Shown here one piece after another: positions 1 through 7,844 of a stretch of DNA of 64,000 bases. The position numbers were made by a program, and so were the translations under genes. Source of the stretch: Enhydrobacter sp. (GTDB lineage Bacteria > Pseudomonadota > Alphaproteobacteria > Reyranellales > Reyranellaceae); NCBI RefSeq assembly GCF_030246845.1, contig NZ_CP126889.1:4521001-4585000 (forward strand), read 5' to 3'. The notes beneath the pieces are model-generated. The model was given only the letters and a program-made list of their open reading frames with translations, was not told the origin of the DNA and made no database searches. The first letter of the stretch is position 1. Each line of letters opens with the position of its first letter.

Positions 1-3000
1 CGCGGGAGCCTGACGGTCTATCGCCAGGAAGTGCGCGCGTTCTCCGACTACGAAGTCGCACTGGTGCAGAGCTTTGCAACGCAGGCGGTGATCGCCATCG
101 AGAATGCAAGGCTGATGAACGAGCTGCGCGAAAGCGAATCGCGTCATGCTCTCGTGAGCGAGGCTGTGGCCGAGGGAATCTACGAGTGGAACGTCGAAAC
201 GAACGCCCTTTGGGTGTCACAACGCCTGATCGAGATTTTCGGGTTTCAAGGCCGCGAGCTGAAGGCGGCGAACTGGAACGAACTGGTCCATCCCGAGGAC
301 TTCGCGGGCTACAGGAACGCCTTGCGGAACTGCTTCAAGGGAACCACCCGACGGCTGGACTGCGAGTATCGGGTAAGGCACGCGGACGGCGCTTACCGCT
401 GGGTCGAAGATCGCGCCGTGTCCGTCCGGAACGCGGCCGGACGAGCGGTTCGGCTTATCGGCGCAGTGACCGACGTGACGGCCCGCAAGGAAAACGAGCG
501 CGCGCTGCGTGACGCGCTGGAGCGGCAGACAGCGACCGCGGCGGTGCTCCGAATCATCTCGGAATCGCCTGGACGTCTGGAGCCTGTGTTCGAAGCAGTG
601 CTGACCAATGCCGTACGCATTTCCGGAGGAACGTTCGGAATGCTGGCGCTGATGGACGGCGCGGGCTTCGAGGGGGTCGCAACCTATGCCGTGGGTGCGG
701 AATACAGCACAACGCTCTCGCGGATTCACGATCCGCCGCCAGGGACTGGCCTGGATCAGATGCGACGGACCTTGGGGACCGTCGAGGTGCCGGATTGCGC
801 CGCCGAGCCGGCCTACGACACCGTCCGCGGTCTGAATCCCGCCTTCGCAGCCGTACGCACGGCCCTGCATATCCCGATGCTGAAGGATAGGGAATTGCTC
901 GGCGCAATTCTCATCTATCGGAACAAGGTCGAGCCGTTCCAGCCGGACGAAGTCGAGCTCGTCGAAAATTTTGCCAGGCAGGCGGTAATCGCGATCGAGA
1001 ATGCAAGGCTGCTCACCGAGCAGCGCGAGGCGCTGGAGCAGCAAACCGCGACGGCCGAGGTGCTGCAGGTCATCAACGCCTCGCCCGGCAATCTCGCGCC
1101 GGTCTTCGACGCGATGCTGGAAAGGGCGACGCGGCTTTGCGAGGCCGGATTTGGCGTCCTTTGGCTTTACGATGGCAAGCAATTCTCCGTGGTCGCCACG
1201 CACGCCATACCGGACGCGCTTGCCGAGTTTGTCCGCGAGCCGGTGCCAGTCGAGACTTCGGCGAGTCTCCAGGAGCTCGTGAGCGGCGGCAGCGTCGTTC
1301 ACATACCGGATTTGGCCGCAACGGAGCTGTATCGCGCCAACAACCGCGTGCGGAGTGCCTATGTCCGGCTGGGCGGCGCGCGCACTCTCCTGAATGTAGC
1401 GCTGCGCAAGGACAACATTCTGCTCGGCGCTTTCGGCGTGTATCGCCCGGAAGTACGGCCCTTCTCGGACAAGCAGATCGCGTTGGTGCAGAACTTTGCC
1501 GTCCAGGCGGTGATTGCGATCGAGAACGCGCGGTTGCTCGACGAGCTGCGCCAGCGCCAAGCCGAGCTTGCGCGTTCGGTCGACGAACTCACCGCCACCG
1601 GCGACGTGCTGAAAGTCATCAGCCGCTCGTCAGTCGACCTCAAGACGGTGCTCGAGACGCTGGTCGAGCGCGTGGCGCGACTCTGTCAGGCCGACCAGGC
1701 CTACATGTTCCGCCGCCAGGATGAGCTGCATCATCTGGTAGCGGCCTACGGCGTGTCGCCGGAGGGCGAGGAATACATTCGCACCCATCCCTTCCTGCCC
1801 GAGCGCGGCACGACGAGTGGCCGTGCGGCGTTGGAGCGCCGGCCGGTCCACATCGAGGACGTCTGCAGCGATCCCGAATACACGTACAACGAGGGCCAGC
1901 GGATCGCGGGCTTCCGCACCATGCTCGGCATCCCGCTGCTGCGCGAAGACACGCTGGTCGGCGTGTTCGTGCTCGGCCGCACCCGGGTGGCGCCGTATAC
2001 GTCCAAGGAGATCGAGCTGGTAAGCAGCTTCGCCGACCAGGCAGTCATCGCTATCGAGAACGCGCGGCTGTTCGACGAGCTGCGCGAGCGCACCGACGAT
2101 CTGCAGGAGTCGCTCGAGTACCAGACCGCCACCAGCGAGCTGCTGGAGGTCATCAGCCGCTCGGCCTCGGACATCCAGCCGGTGTTCGAGACGATGCTGT
2201 CGGCGGCAAAGAAACTGTGCGATGTCGAAAATGGCGGCATCGCGATACGCGAGGGCGATGTCTTCCGCTACGCCATTACTCGGCAAAGCGTTCCGGAGAT
2301 GGATGCCATCCTGCTTGCGCGGACCTTCACGATCGACCGTACCACCCTTATCGGCCGCACCGCCCTCGAGCGGAAGGCCGTTCATATCGCGGATGTCGGA
2401 CAAGATGCCGAATACGCGATGACCGAGACGGTGACTGTCGGCCGCGTTGGCAGCATGCTCGGCGTGCCGCTGATGCAAAACGAGCAGGTCATCGGCGTGA
2501 TCGTCATCACGCGACAGAAGGTCGAGCCCTTCACGGATCGGCAGATCGCACTGATCAGGACCTTTGCCGACCAGGCGGTGATCGCCATGGAGAATGCGCG
2601 CCTGTTGGGCGAGCTGACGCGGCGCGAGCAGGAGCTCAGCGTCACCTTCGACAACATGGGTGACGGCGTGGCGATGTTTGACGCCGATCTCAGGCTCGCC
2701 GCCTGGAACCGCAACTTCCAGCGCATCATCGGGCTTTCCGACGAGGAAGTGGCGGTGCGGCCCTCCTACGCCGAATACCTGCGGCTTCTCGCCGAGCGTG
2801 GCGAGTTCGGCACCGAGGACGTCGAGGCCGCGCTCGCAGCCCGCATGGAGAACACCGACAGGGAACTGCGGCTGGAGCGCACGCGGCCCGACGGCACGGT
2901 GATAGAGGCGCGGCGGAACGCCGTGCCGGGTGGCGGCTTCGTGCTGATCTACAGCGACGTGACCGAGCGCAAGCGCGCGGAGGAAAGGATCCGGGCCGCC

Positions 3001-3867
3001 CGCGACGTCGCAGAAGCCGCACTCGGAGACCTCAAGACGGCGCAGTCGAGTCTGATCCACGCGGAGAAGATGGCCTCGCTCGGCCAGCTCACCGCCGGCA
3101 TCGCGCACGAGATCAAAAACCCGCTGAACTTCGTCAACAACTTCGCTGGCCTCTCCGTCGAGCTGCTGGATGAGCTCAAGGAGACGATGATGCCCATCCG
3201 CGAGTCGCTCGACGTCGGTCGACGCACCGAGATCGACGAGACGATCGAGCTCCTGAACACCAATCTCGACAAGATCGCGAGTCACGGCCGGCGCGCCGAC
3301 GGCATCGTCCGCAGCATGCTGCTGCACTCCCGCGGGGGCAGCGGTGACCGCCAGAGCGTCGACATCAACGCTGTGCTCGAGGAGGCGCTCAACCTCGCCT
3401 ATCACGGCGCGCGCGCGCAAAACCAGAGCTTCAATGTCACCCTCGACCGCGATCTGCAGCCCGACATTGTACCGATCGAGATCGTGCCCCAGGATGTGAC
3501 GCGCGTATTCCTGAACCTGATCGGTAACGGCTTCTACGCCGTCGCGCGGCGGGCACACCTGGGTGGCGACGCTTCGTTCCGGCCCACACTCAAGGTGCGC
3601 ACCAGGGATCTCGGTGTGGCGGTCGAGATCGCCATCCGCGACAACGGTACCGGCATCTCGCCGGAGCACCGGGCGCGGCTGTTCCAGCCCTTCTTCACCA
3701 CCAAGCCGACCGGCGAGGGTACGGGCCTTGGCCTGTCGATCAGCTACGACATCGTCACCCAGCAGCACGGCGGGACGATCGAGGTCGAGAGCGCACCGGG
3801 CATGTTTACGGAGTTCACCGTTCGCTTGCCGCGGCGTGGGCCCACGACCGAGGGAAGACCGGCATGA
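1..3867 (+). CDS. Multi-GAF/PAS sensor histidine kinase (5' end outside window)
   Basis: The frame is open from the first base, and the first ~40 residues are the tail of a GAF domain, so the true start lies left of the window; the GTG at 31 is internal. Order seen: partial GAF, PAS (PAS_3-like, bases ~150-490), four GAF domains each ending in a near-identical QAVIAIENARL helix, a second PAS (~2640-2970), a HisKA dimerisation domain with the phospho-acceptor His in GIAHEIKNPLNFVNNF, and a HATPase domain with N box (NLIGNG), G1 (DNGTGIS) and G2 (GEGTGLGLSIS). No membrane segment is visible, so this part is a cytoplasmic sensor kinase. It overlaps the following receiver gene by 4 bases (ATGA), which makes that protein its likely phosphorelay partner. 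The ligand of the GAF tandem is unknown. Confidence 0.93.
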   Translation, partial: RGSLTVYRQEVRAFSDYEVALVQSFATQAVIAIENARLMNELRESESRHALVSEAVAEGIYEWNVETNALWVSQRLIEIFGFQGRELKAANWNELVHPEDFAGYRNALRNCFKGTTRRLDCEYRVRHADGAYRWVEDRAVSVRNAAGRAVRLIGAVTDVTARKENERALRDALERQTATAAVLRIISESPGRLEPVFEAVLTNAVRISGGTFGMLALMDGAGFEGVATYAVGAEYSTTLSRIHDPPPGTGLDQMRRTLGTVEVPDCAAEPAYDTVRGLNPAFAAVRTALHIPMLKDRELLGAILIYRNKVEPFQPDEVELVENFARQAVIAIENARLLTEQREALEQQTATAEVLQVINASPGNLAPVFDAMLERATRLCEAGFGVLWLYDGKQFSVVATHAIPDALAEFVREPVPVETSASLQELVSGGSVVHIPDLAATELYRANNRVRSAYVRLGGARTLLNVALRKDNILLGAFGVYRPEVRPFSDKQIALVQNFAVQAVIAIENARLLDELRQRQAELARSVDELTATGDVLKVISRSSVDLKTVLETLVERVARLCQADQAYMFRRQDELHHLVAAYGVSPEGEEYIRTHPFLPERGTTSGRAALERRPVHIEDVCSDPEYTYNEGQRIAGFRTMLGIPLLREDTLVGVFVLGRTRVAPYTSKEIELVSSFADQAVIAIENARLFDELRERTDDLQESLEYQTATSELLEVISRSASDIQPVFETMLSAAKKLCDVENGGIAIREGDVFRYAITRQSVPEMDAILLARTFTIDRTTLIGRTALERKAVHIADVGQDAEYAMTETVTVGRVGSMLGVPLMQNEQVIGVIVITRQKVEPFTDRQIALIRTFADQAVIAMENARLLGELTRREQELSVTFDNMGDGVAMFDADLRLAAWNRNFQRIIGLSDEEVAVRPSYAEYLRLLAERGEFGTEDVEAALAARMENTDRELRLERTRPDGTVIEARRNAVPGGGFVLIYSDVTERKRAEERIRAARDVAEAALGDLKTAQSSLIHAEKMASLGQLTAGIAHEIKNPLNFVNNFAGLSVELLDELKETMMPIRESLDVGRRTEIDETIELLNTNLDKIASHGRRADGIVRSMLLHSRGGSGDRQSVDINAVLEEALNLAYHGARAQNQSFNVTLDRDLQPDIVPIEIVPQDVTRVFLNLIGNGFYAVARRAHLGGDASFRPTLKVRTRDLGVAVEIAIRDNGTGISPEHRARLFQPFFTTKPTGEGTGLGLSISYDIVTQQHGGTIEVESAPGMFTEFTVRLPRRGPTTEGRPA

Positions 3868-4253
3868 GCGTCAGCATCCTGATCGTCGACGACGAGCCCG
3901 ACGTTGCCGAATTGTTCCGCCAGCGCTTCCGCCGCGAGGTGCGCGAGGGCGTCTACGTCCTCCACTTCGCCGACTCCGGCGAGGCTGCGCTCGCCATGCT
4001 GGCCGATGGCATCCGGCCCAAGGTCATCGTCATCCTGTCCGACATCAACATGCCCGGCATGGATGGGCTGACGCTGCTGGGCGAAATCAAGAAGCGCTGG
4101 GCGGAGCTCGCAGTGATGATGGTGACGGCTTACAGCGATGACGAGCGTCGCCGCACGGCCGGTGAGCGCGGTGCCGCCGCCTTCATCGCCAAGCCCGTCG
4201 ATTTCGACGTCCTGAAGCGCCAGCTCGCGCAACTGCCGGTTCCGGCGGCGTGA
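3864..4253 (+). CDS. Stand-alone response regulator receiver protein
   Basis: A 129-residue single-domain CheY-like receiver. The acidic pocket is IVDDEPD near the N-terminus, the phospho-acceptor is Asp60 in LSDINMPGMDG, the switch Thr is in MMVTAYSD and the conserved Lys is in FIAKPVDF. It has no output domain, so it probably relays phosphate or acts by protein interaction. Its ATG overlaps the kinase stop (ATGA) and its TGA overlaps the GTG of the next gene, so all three are translationally coupled and likely form one signalling pathway. High confidence for the fold, none for the downstream target. Confidence 0.93.
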   Translation: MSVSILIVDDEPDVAELFRQRFRREVREGVYVLHFADSGEAALAMLADGIRPKVIVILSDINMPGMDGLTLLGEIKKRWAELAVMMVTAYSDDERRRTAGERGAAAFIAKPVDFDVLKRQLAQLPVPAA

Positions 4254-5398
4254 CGGAGAGCTCGATGACGGGGCCTGCCAGAATCCTCGCCGTCGACGAC
4301 GAAGCCGACTTCGAGCTGCTCGTGCGCCAGCAGTTCCGCCGTCAAATCCGCGCACAGGAGTACGCCTTCAGCTTCGCCCATCACGGCGAGGAAGCGCTCG
4401 CGGCGCTCGCGGCCGATCCGGCGATCGAGCTGATGCTGCTCGACATCAATATGCCAGTGATGGACGGCCTGACACTCCTGTCGGTGTTGCAGGAACGCCA
4501 GTCGCCGGTGCGGGCCGTGATCGTCTCGGCCTACGGTGACATGGCCAATATCCGAACCGCCATGAACCGCGGGGCCTTCGACTTTGTCACCAAGCCGGTC
4601 GATCTCAAGGACCTCGATATCACGATCAGGAAGACGCTGGGCGACATCGCGCGCGTACGCGAACTCGACCGCAAGCGGGCCGCGGCCGAGCGGGCTCGCG
4701 CCAATCTCGCACGCTATTTCTCGCCTAACCTCGTCGGCTTGCTGGCTGACCGCGACGAGCCGCTGGGGCCGGTGCGGCGCGAGACCGTGGCCGTCCTGTT
4801 CGTCGACATCGTGGGCTTCACGCGCATGGCGGAGAAAATGGAGCCGGAAGCTGTGGTTGCTCTGCTGCGCGATTTCCATGAGCGCATGGCTGCCGAGATC
4901 TTCGCCTGCGGCGGCACGATCGAGAAGTATATCGGCGACTCGATCTTCGCGGTTTTCGGCCTGCCAACCCCGGCGCCCGATGACGCGGCGCATGCCCTCC
5001 GCTGCGCCGGCCGCATGCTGGGCGCGCTGGAGGTATGGAATGCCCAGCGGACCGCACGCGGCGAGCCCGAGCTCGCGGTCGGGATCGGTGTCAACTACGG
5101 GCTGGCGGTGCTGGGTGATGTCGGCAGCGACCAAGGCCTGTCCTTCACCGTGATCGGCGACACCGTGAACACCGCGAACCGCCTTCAGGCGCTGACGCGC
5201 AGGCTGCAGACACCGCTGGTCGTCGCCGATGCAGTGGTCTCGAGCCTCGATGGAGCGCTGCCGACAGACCTGAAGGTCTTGCTCGGCCAGCTGCGTGACA
5301 AAGGGGAGGAGACCCTGCGAGGGCGCAGCGCAAGCGTCCGCATATGGGCTCTGGCTCCGTCTGCCGATCGAATTTCGGCAGTGTCATCGATCGCATAG
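4250..5398 (+). CDS. Response regulator with class III adenylate/guanylate cyclase output
   Basis: A 382-residue protein with an N-terminal receiver (acidic pair AVDDEAD, phospho-acceptor Asp65 in LLDINMPVMDG, Lys in FVTKPVD), a short coiled linker (RELDRKRAAAERARANLARYF) and a class III nucleotidyl cyclase domain. The metal-binding Asp residues are in LFVDIVGFTRM and KYIGDSIFAVFG; the transition-state Asn/Arg are in GDTVNTANRLQ. The Lys in EKYIGDS suits ATP, so cAMP is the probable product, but specificity is inferred. The GTG at 4250 overlaps the preceding stop; an ATG at 4265 is an alternative start. Together with the two genes upstream it would convert a GAF/PAS-sensed signal into a cyclic nucleotide. 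Confidence 0.9.
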   Translation: MTESSMTGPARILAVDDEADFELLVRQQFRRQIRAQEYAFSFAHHGEEALAALAADPAIELMLLDINMPVMDGLTLLSVLQERQSPVRAVIVSAYGDMANIRTAMNRGAFDFVTKPVDLKDLDITIRKTLGDIARVRELDRKRAAAERARANLARYFSPNLVGLLADRDEPLGPVRRETVAVLFVDIVGFTRMAEKMEPEAVVALLRDFHERMAAEIFACGGTIEKYIGDSIFAVFGLPTPAPDDAAHALRCAGRMLGALEVWNAQRTARGEPELAVGIGVNYGLAVLGDVGSDQGLSFTVIGDTVNTANRLQALTRRLQTPLVVADAVVSSLDGALPTDLKVLLGQLRDKGEETLRGRSASVRIWALAPSADRISAVSSIA

Positions 5399-5521
5399 TT
5401 CGGGGATGTGTGCCTGCGGGAAAGTCTTGACCGCAAGCATACTATGAATGACGACGTTGCCACAGGAATTGTGGCGGCGCTGCGCGCAAGCGCAAGGCGA
5501 CGGCCTGGGAGGGAAGGGCGG

Positions 5522-6763
5522 ATGAGGTTCGACGAATTGGCTGGAACGCCAGGTGCGAGTTGCGTTCGCGGGCGCTCGGCCGACTTGCGGATGGTGATCC
5601 AGAGCGGAAACGATATCTATTCAGTTTTGATTGCTGACGAAGTGAGCGTCGCCACCGGCGCATCCCCCGACGCCGCGTTCAGTTTGATCGCCAGTCCCGA
5701 GGCATGGGACGAGTTTGCCAAACCGGTGCCGGCGGTGGGCTATCAGAGCATCGTCGCCATGGTGCGCATGGGGCATCTGCGGGTCGAGGGCGATGTGCTG
5801 GAGTTCGGGCGGCATCTGCTGTTCCTGGCGCAGCTCTTTGCGTCGTTGAGGACGGTCGACAAGAGCATGAGCGAGCAGGATGCTCGCGGTCCGGAAGAGC
5901 CCATGATCGAGCCCGTTGTCGGGCGGTATCTGCGGCTCGATCTCGACGGGCGGCCGCATCGCATCTATTTCGAAGAGGCGGGGCAGGGGATACCGCTGGT
6001 CTGCCTGCACACCGCCGGCGCCGACGGGCGGCAGTATCGCGCGCTCCTGAACGATCGCGGGATCACGGCGCGTTTCCGGGTGATCGCTTTCGATCTGCCG
6101 TGGCACGGCAAGAGCTCACCGCCGCCCGGCTTCGAGCGCGAGCGCTATCGGCTCACCACCGATCTCTATGTCGATACGGTGATGGCGGTCTGCCGCGCGC
6201 TCAAGCTCGAGCAGCCGGTGGTGATGGGCTGCTCGATCGGCGGGCGCGCGGTACTGCACCTGGCGCTGCGCCATGGCAACTACTTCCGGGCGGCGATCGG
6301 GCTGCAGTCGGCGACCCATGCCGATCCGGGCGCCGACACGCGGCTGCGCGATCTCGGCATCCTGCACCGGCCCGACGTGCACGGGCAGGAGGCGGCGGCG
6401 GGTTCGGTCGCCTGCCTGATCGCGCCGACGTCGCCGGAAGCGGAGAAATGGGAGACGCTCTGGCACTACATGCAGGGTGGCCCCGGCATCTTCCTGGGCG
6501 ACCTGCACTACTATTTCACCGACGGCGATCTGCGGAACGGGCTGCTGGACGGGCTCGACACCAGGCGCTGCCCGCTTCACCTGCTGACGGGCGAGTACGA
6601 CATCTCCGCCACGCCCGCGCTCACCGCCGAGCTCGCGAAGCTCGTGAAGGCGACCTCGTTCCGGGTGATGGAGGGGCTCGGCCACTTTCCCATGAGCGAG
6701 AACCCGGCGCAGTTCCGCAAGTACCTGCTGCCGGTGCTGGAGCGGATCGCGGATGCGGGGTGA
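5522..6763 (+). CDS. Alpha/beta hydrolase with SCP2-like N-terminal region
   Basis: From the ATG at 5522, preceded by a strong GGGAGGG ribosome site, the protein is 413 residues; starts at 5444 (ATG) or 5408 (GTG) in the same frame have no such site and add a basic low-complexity stretch. Residues ~20-112 have the pattern of an SCP2-like lipid-binding domain (W.EF..P.P..GYQSI.AM..G.L.VEGD). Residues ~135-413 form an alpha/beta hydrolase with nucleophile Ser238 in GCSIGG, acid Asp in GEYDIS and His in GLGHFPMSE. The substrate is unknown; the fusion suggests a hydrophobic ester or thioester. It stands alone between the cyclase operon and the convergent efflux operon. Confidence 0.82.
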   Translation: MRFDELAGTPGASCVRGRSADLRMVIQSGNDIYSVLIADEVSVATGASPDAAFSLIASPEAWDEFAKPVPAVGYQSIVAMVRMGHLRVEGDVLEFGRHLLFLAQLFASLRTVDKSMSEQDARGPEEPMIEPVVGRYLRLDLDGRPHRIYFEEAGQGIPLVCLHTAGADGRQYRALLNDRGITARFRVIAFDLPWHGKSSPPPGFERERYRLTTDLYVDTVMAVCRALKLEQPVVMGCSIGGRAVLHLALRHGNYFRAAIGLQSATHADPGADTRLRDLGILHRPDVHGQEAAAGSVACLIAPTSPEAEKWETLWHYMQGGPGIFLGDLHYYFTDGDLRNGLLDGLDTRRCPLHLLTGEYDISATPALTAELAKLVKATSFRVMEGLGHFPMSENPAQFRKYLLPVLERIADAG

Positions 6764-6771
6764 GGGGCCGA

Positions 6772-7641
6772 TCACCGCTCCACGATCTCGACCGTGGCGG
6801 TGAGGCCGATGGCGAGGGTGACGTCTTTGGGCACGGAATCGAGCTCGACGCGGACGGGGATGCGCTGGGCGAGGCGGATCCAGGTGAAGATCGGATTGAC
6901 CGAGGGCAGGCCCGCGGCGTCGGGCTGGGCGTTGGGGATCATGATGCCGTGCGAGATGCCGGCGACATGGCCCTCGATCGGCGTCCGATAGCCCATCAGC
7001 GACACCAGCGCGCGATCGCCGATTTTGATGCGGCGGAGCTGGGTCTCCTCGAAGTAGCCCTCGACCCAGTAGCTGTCGGTGTCGACCAGCGACAGCACGC
7101 GCTGGCCGGCGGTGGCGTAGTCGCCGGCCTGGACCGTGAGGTTGGTGACGTAGCCATTGACCGGCGAGGCCAGCCGGGTGCGCTGCAGGTTCACCCGGGC
7201 ACGCTCGAGCGCAGTCTTGGCCTGGTCGAGATTGGCCTCGGCGATGCGGGCCTGCGCGGCGTAGGTCTGCTGCTCCTCGACCGAGATCGAGAGCGCACTG
7301 AGCTTCAGCCGCCGCTCGGCCTGCAGGCGCGTATTGTCGAGGTTGGCCTGGGACTGGGCCAGCACGGCCTGTGCGTTATCGAGGGCGAGCTTGTAGTCGG
7401 TCTTGTCGATCTGCAGCAGCGGGTCGCCCTTGCGCACGGCCTGGTCGGCCTTGATCGGCAGCTCGACGATCTGGCCCGACACCTCGGGCACGATCCGGAT
7501 CACATAGGCGCGCACCGTGCCGTCGCGCGTCCAGGGTGTCTCCATATAGGCCTGCCAGGCCAACCGGCCGAGCAGGGCGGCCAGCACGACGGCGAGCACC
7601 GTCAGCGCGATCCGGCCCAGGACTGCCGTCGTGCCTCTCAC
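6772..7641 (-). CDS. HlyD-family efflux periplasmic adaptor (EmrA/AaeA type)
   Basis: A membrane-fusion protein of 289 residues from the GTG at 7641, which overlaps the stop of the upstream DUF1656 gene (GTGA). One N-terminal membrane helix (ALTVLAVVLAALLGRLAW) is followed by ETPWTRDGTVRA and the biotinyl-lipoyl half-motif PEVSGQIVELPI, an alpha-helical hairpin (LDNAQAVLAQSQANLDNTRL onward), and the second half-motif LASPVNGYVTNLTVQAGDYA. This is the AaeA/EmrA arrangement. It would link the inner-membrane FUSC pump to the outer membrane. Last gene of a three-gene minus-strand operon. A longer in-frame reading exists upstream but only duplicates DUF1656 coding sequence. Confidence 0.9.
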   Translation of the reverse strand: MRGTTAVLGRIALTVLAVVLAALLGRLAWQAYMETPWTRDGTVRAYVIRIVPEVSGQIVELPIKADQAVRKGDPLLQIDKTDYKLALDNAQAVLAQSQANLDNTRLQAERRLKLSALSISVEEQQTYAAQARIAEANLDQAKTALERARVNLQRTRLASPVNGYVTNLTVQAGDYATAGQRVLSLVDTDSYWVEGYFEETQLRRIKIGDRALVSLMGYRTPIEGHVAGISHGIMIPNAQPDAAGLPSVNPIFTWIRLAQRIPVRVELDSVPKDVTLAIGLTATVEIVER

Positions 7642-7844
7642 AGCCGGCCCGCGGCGAGGACGATCGCCGACAGGACCATCACATAGACGGCGCTGTTGAA
7701 CAGGGCGGGGTGCCAGACCCGGCGCGCCAGGTCCCAGCGGTCGGCGAGGCGGCGCAACGGCCATGTCGCGAGCCAGGCCAGCAGGAGCATGGGCGCGATC
7801 GGCGCGACGTAGACGCCGAACAGATCGAAGTCAGTGTAGCGCAT
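7638..7844 (-). CDS. DUF1656 small inner-membrane protein (AaeX-like)
   Basis: A 68-residue protein starting at the ATG at 7844 (MRYTDFDLFGVYVAPIAP). It has two hydrophobic helices (APMLLLAWLATWPL and SAVYVMVLSAIVLAAG) separated by a basic loop with a conserved-looking W-P motif. It overlaps the FUSC gene by 14 bases upstream and HlyD by 4 bases downstream, the usual FUSC-DUF1656-HlyD order of aromatic-acid efflux operons. Its exact role is unknown in the family; it is taken to be an accessory of the pump. Longer in-frame N-terminal extensions are shadows of the FUSC gene. Confidence 0.85.
   Translation of the reverse strand: MRYTDFDLFGVYVAPIAPMLLLAWLATWPLRRLADRWDLARRVWHPALFNSAVYVMVLSAIVLAAGRL

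Noticed and set aside
5427..5450. TTGACC followed by TATGAA before the hydrolase gene as a promoter
   Set aside because: The spacer is only about 10 bases, too short for sigma-70.
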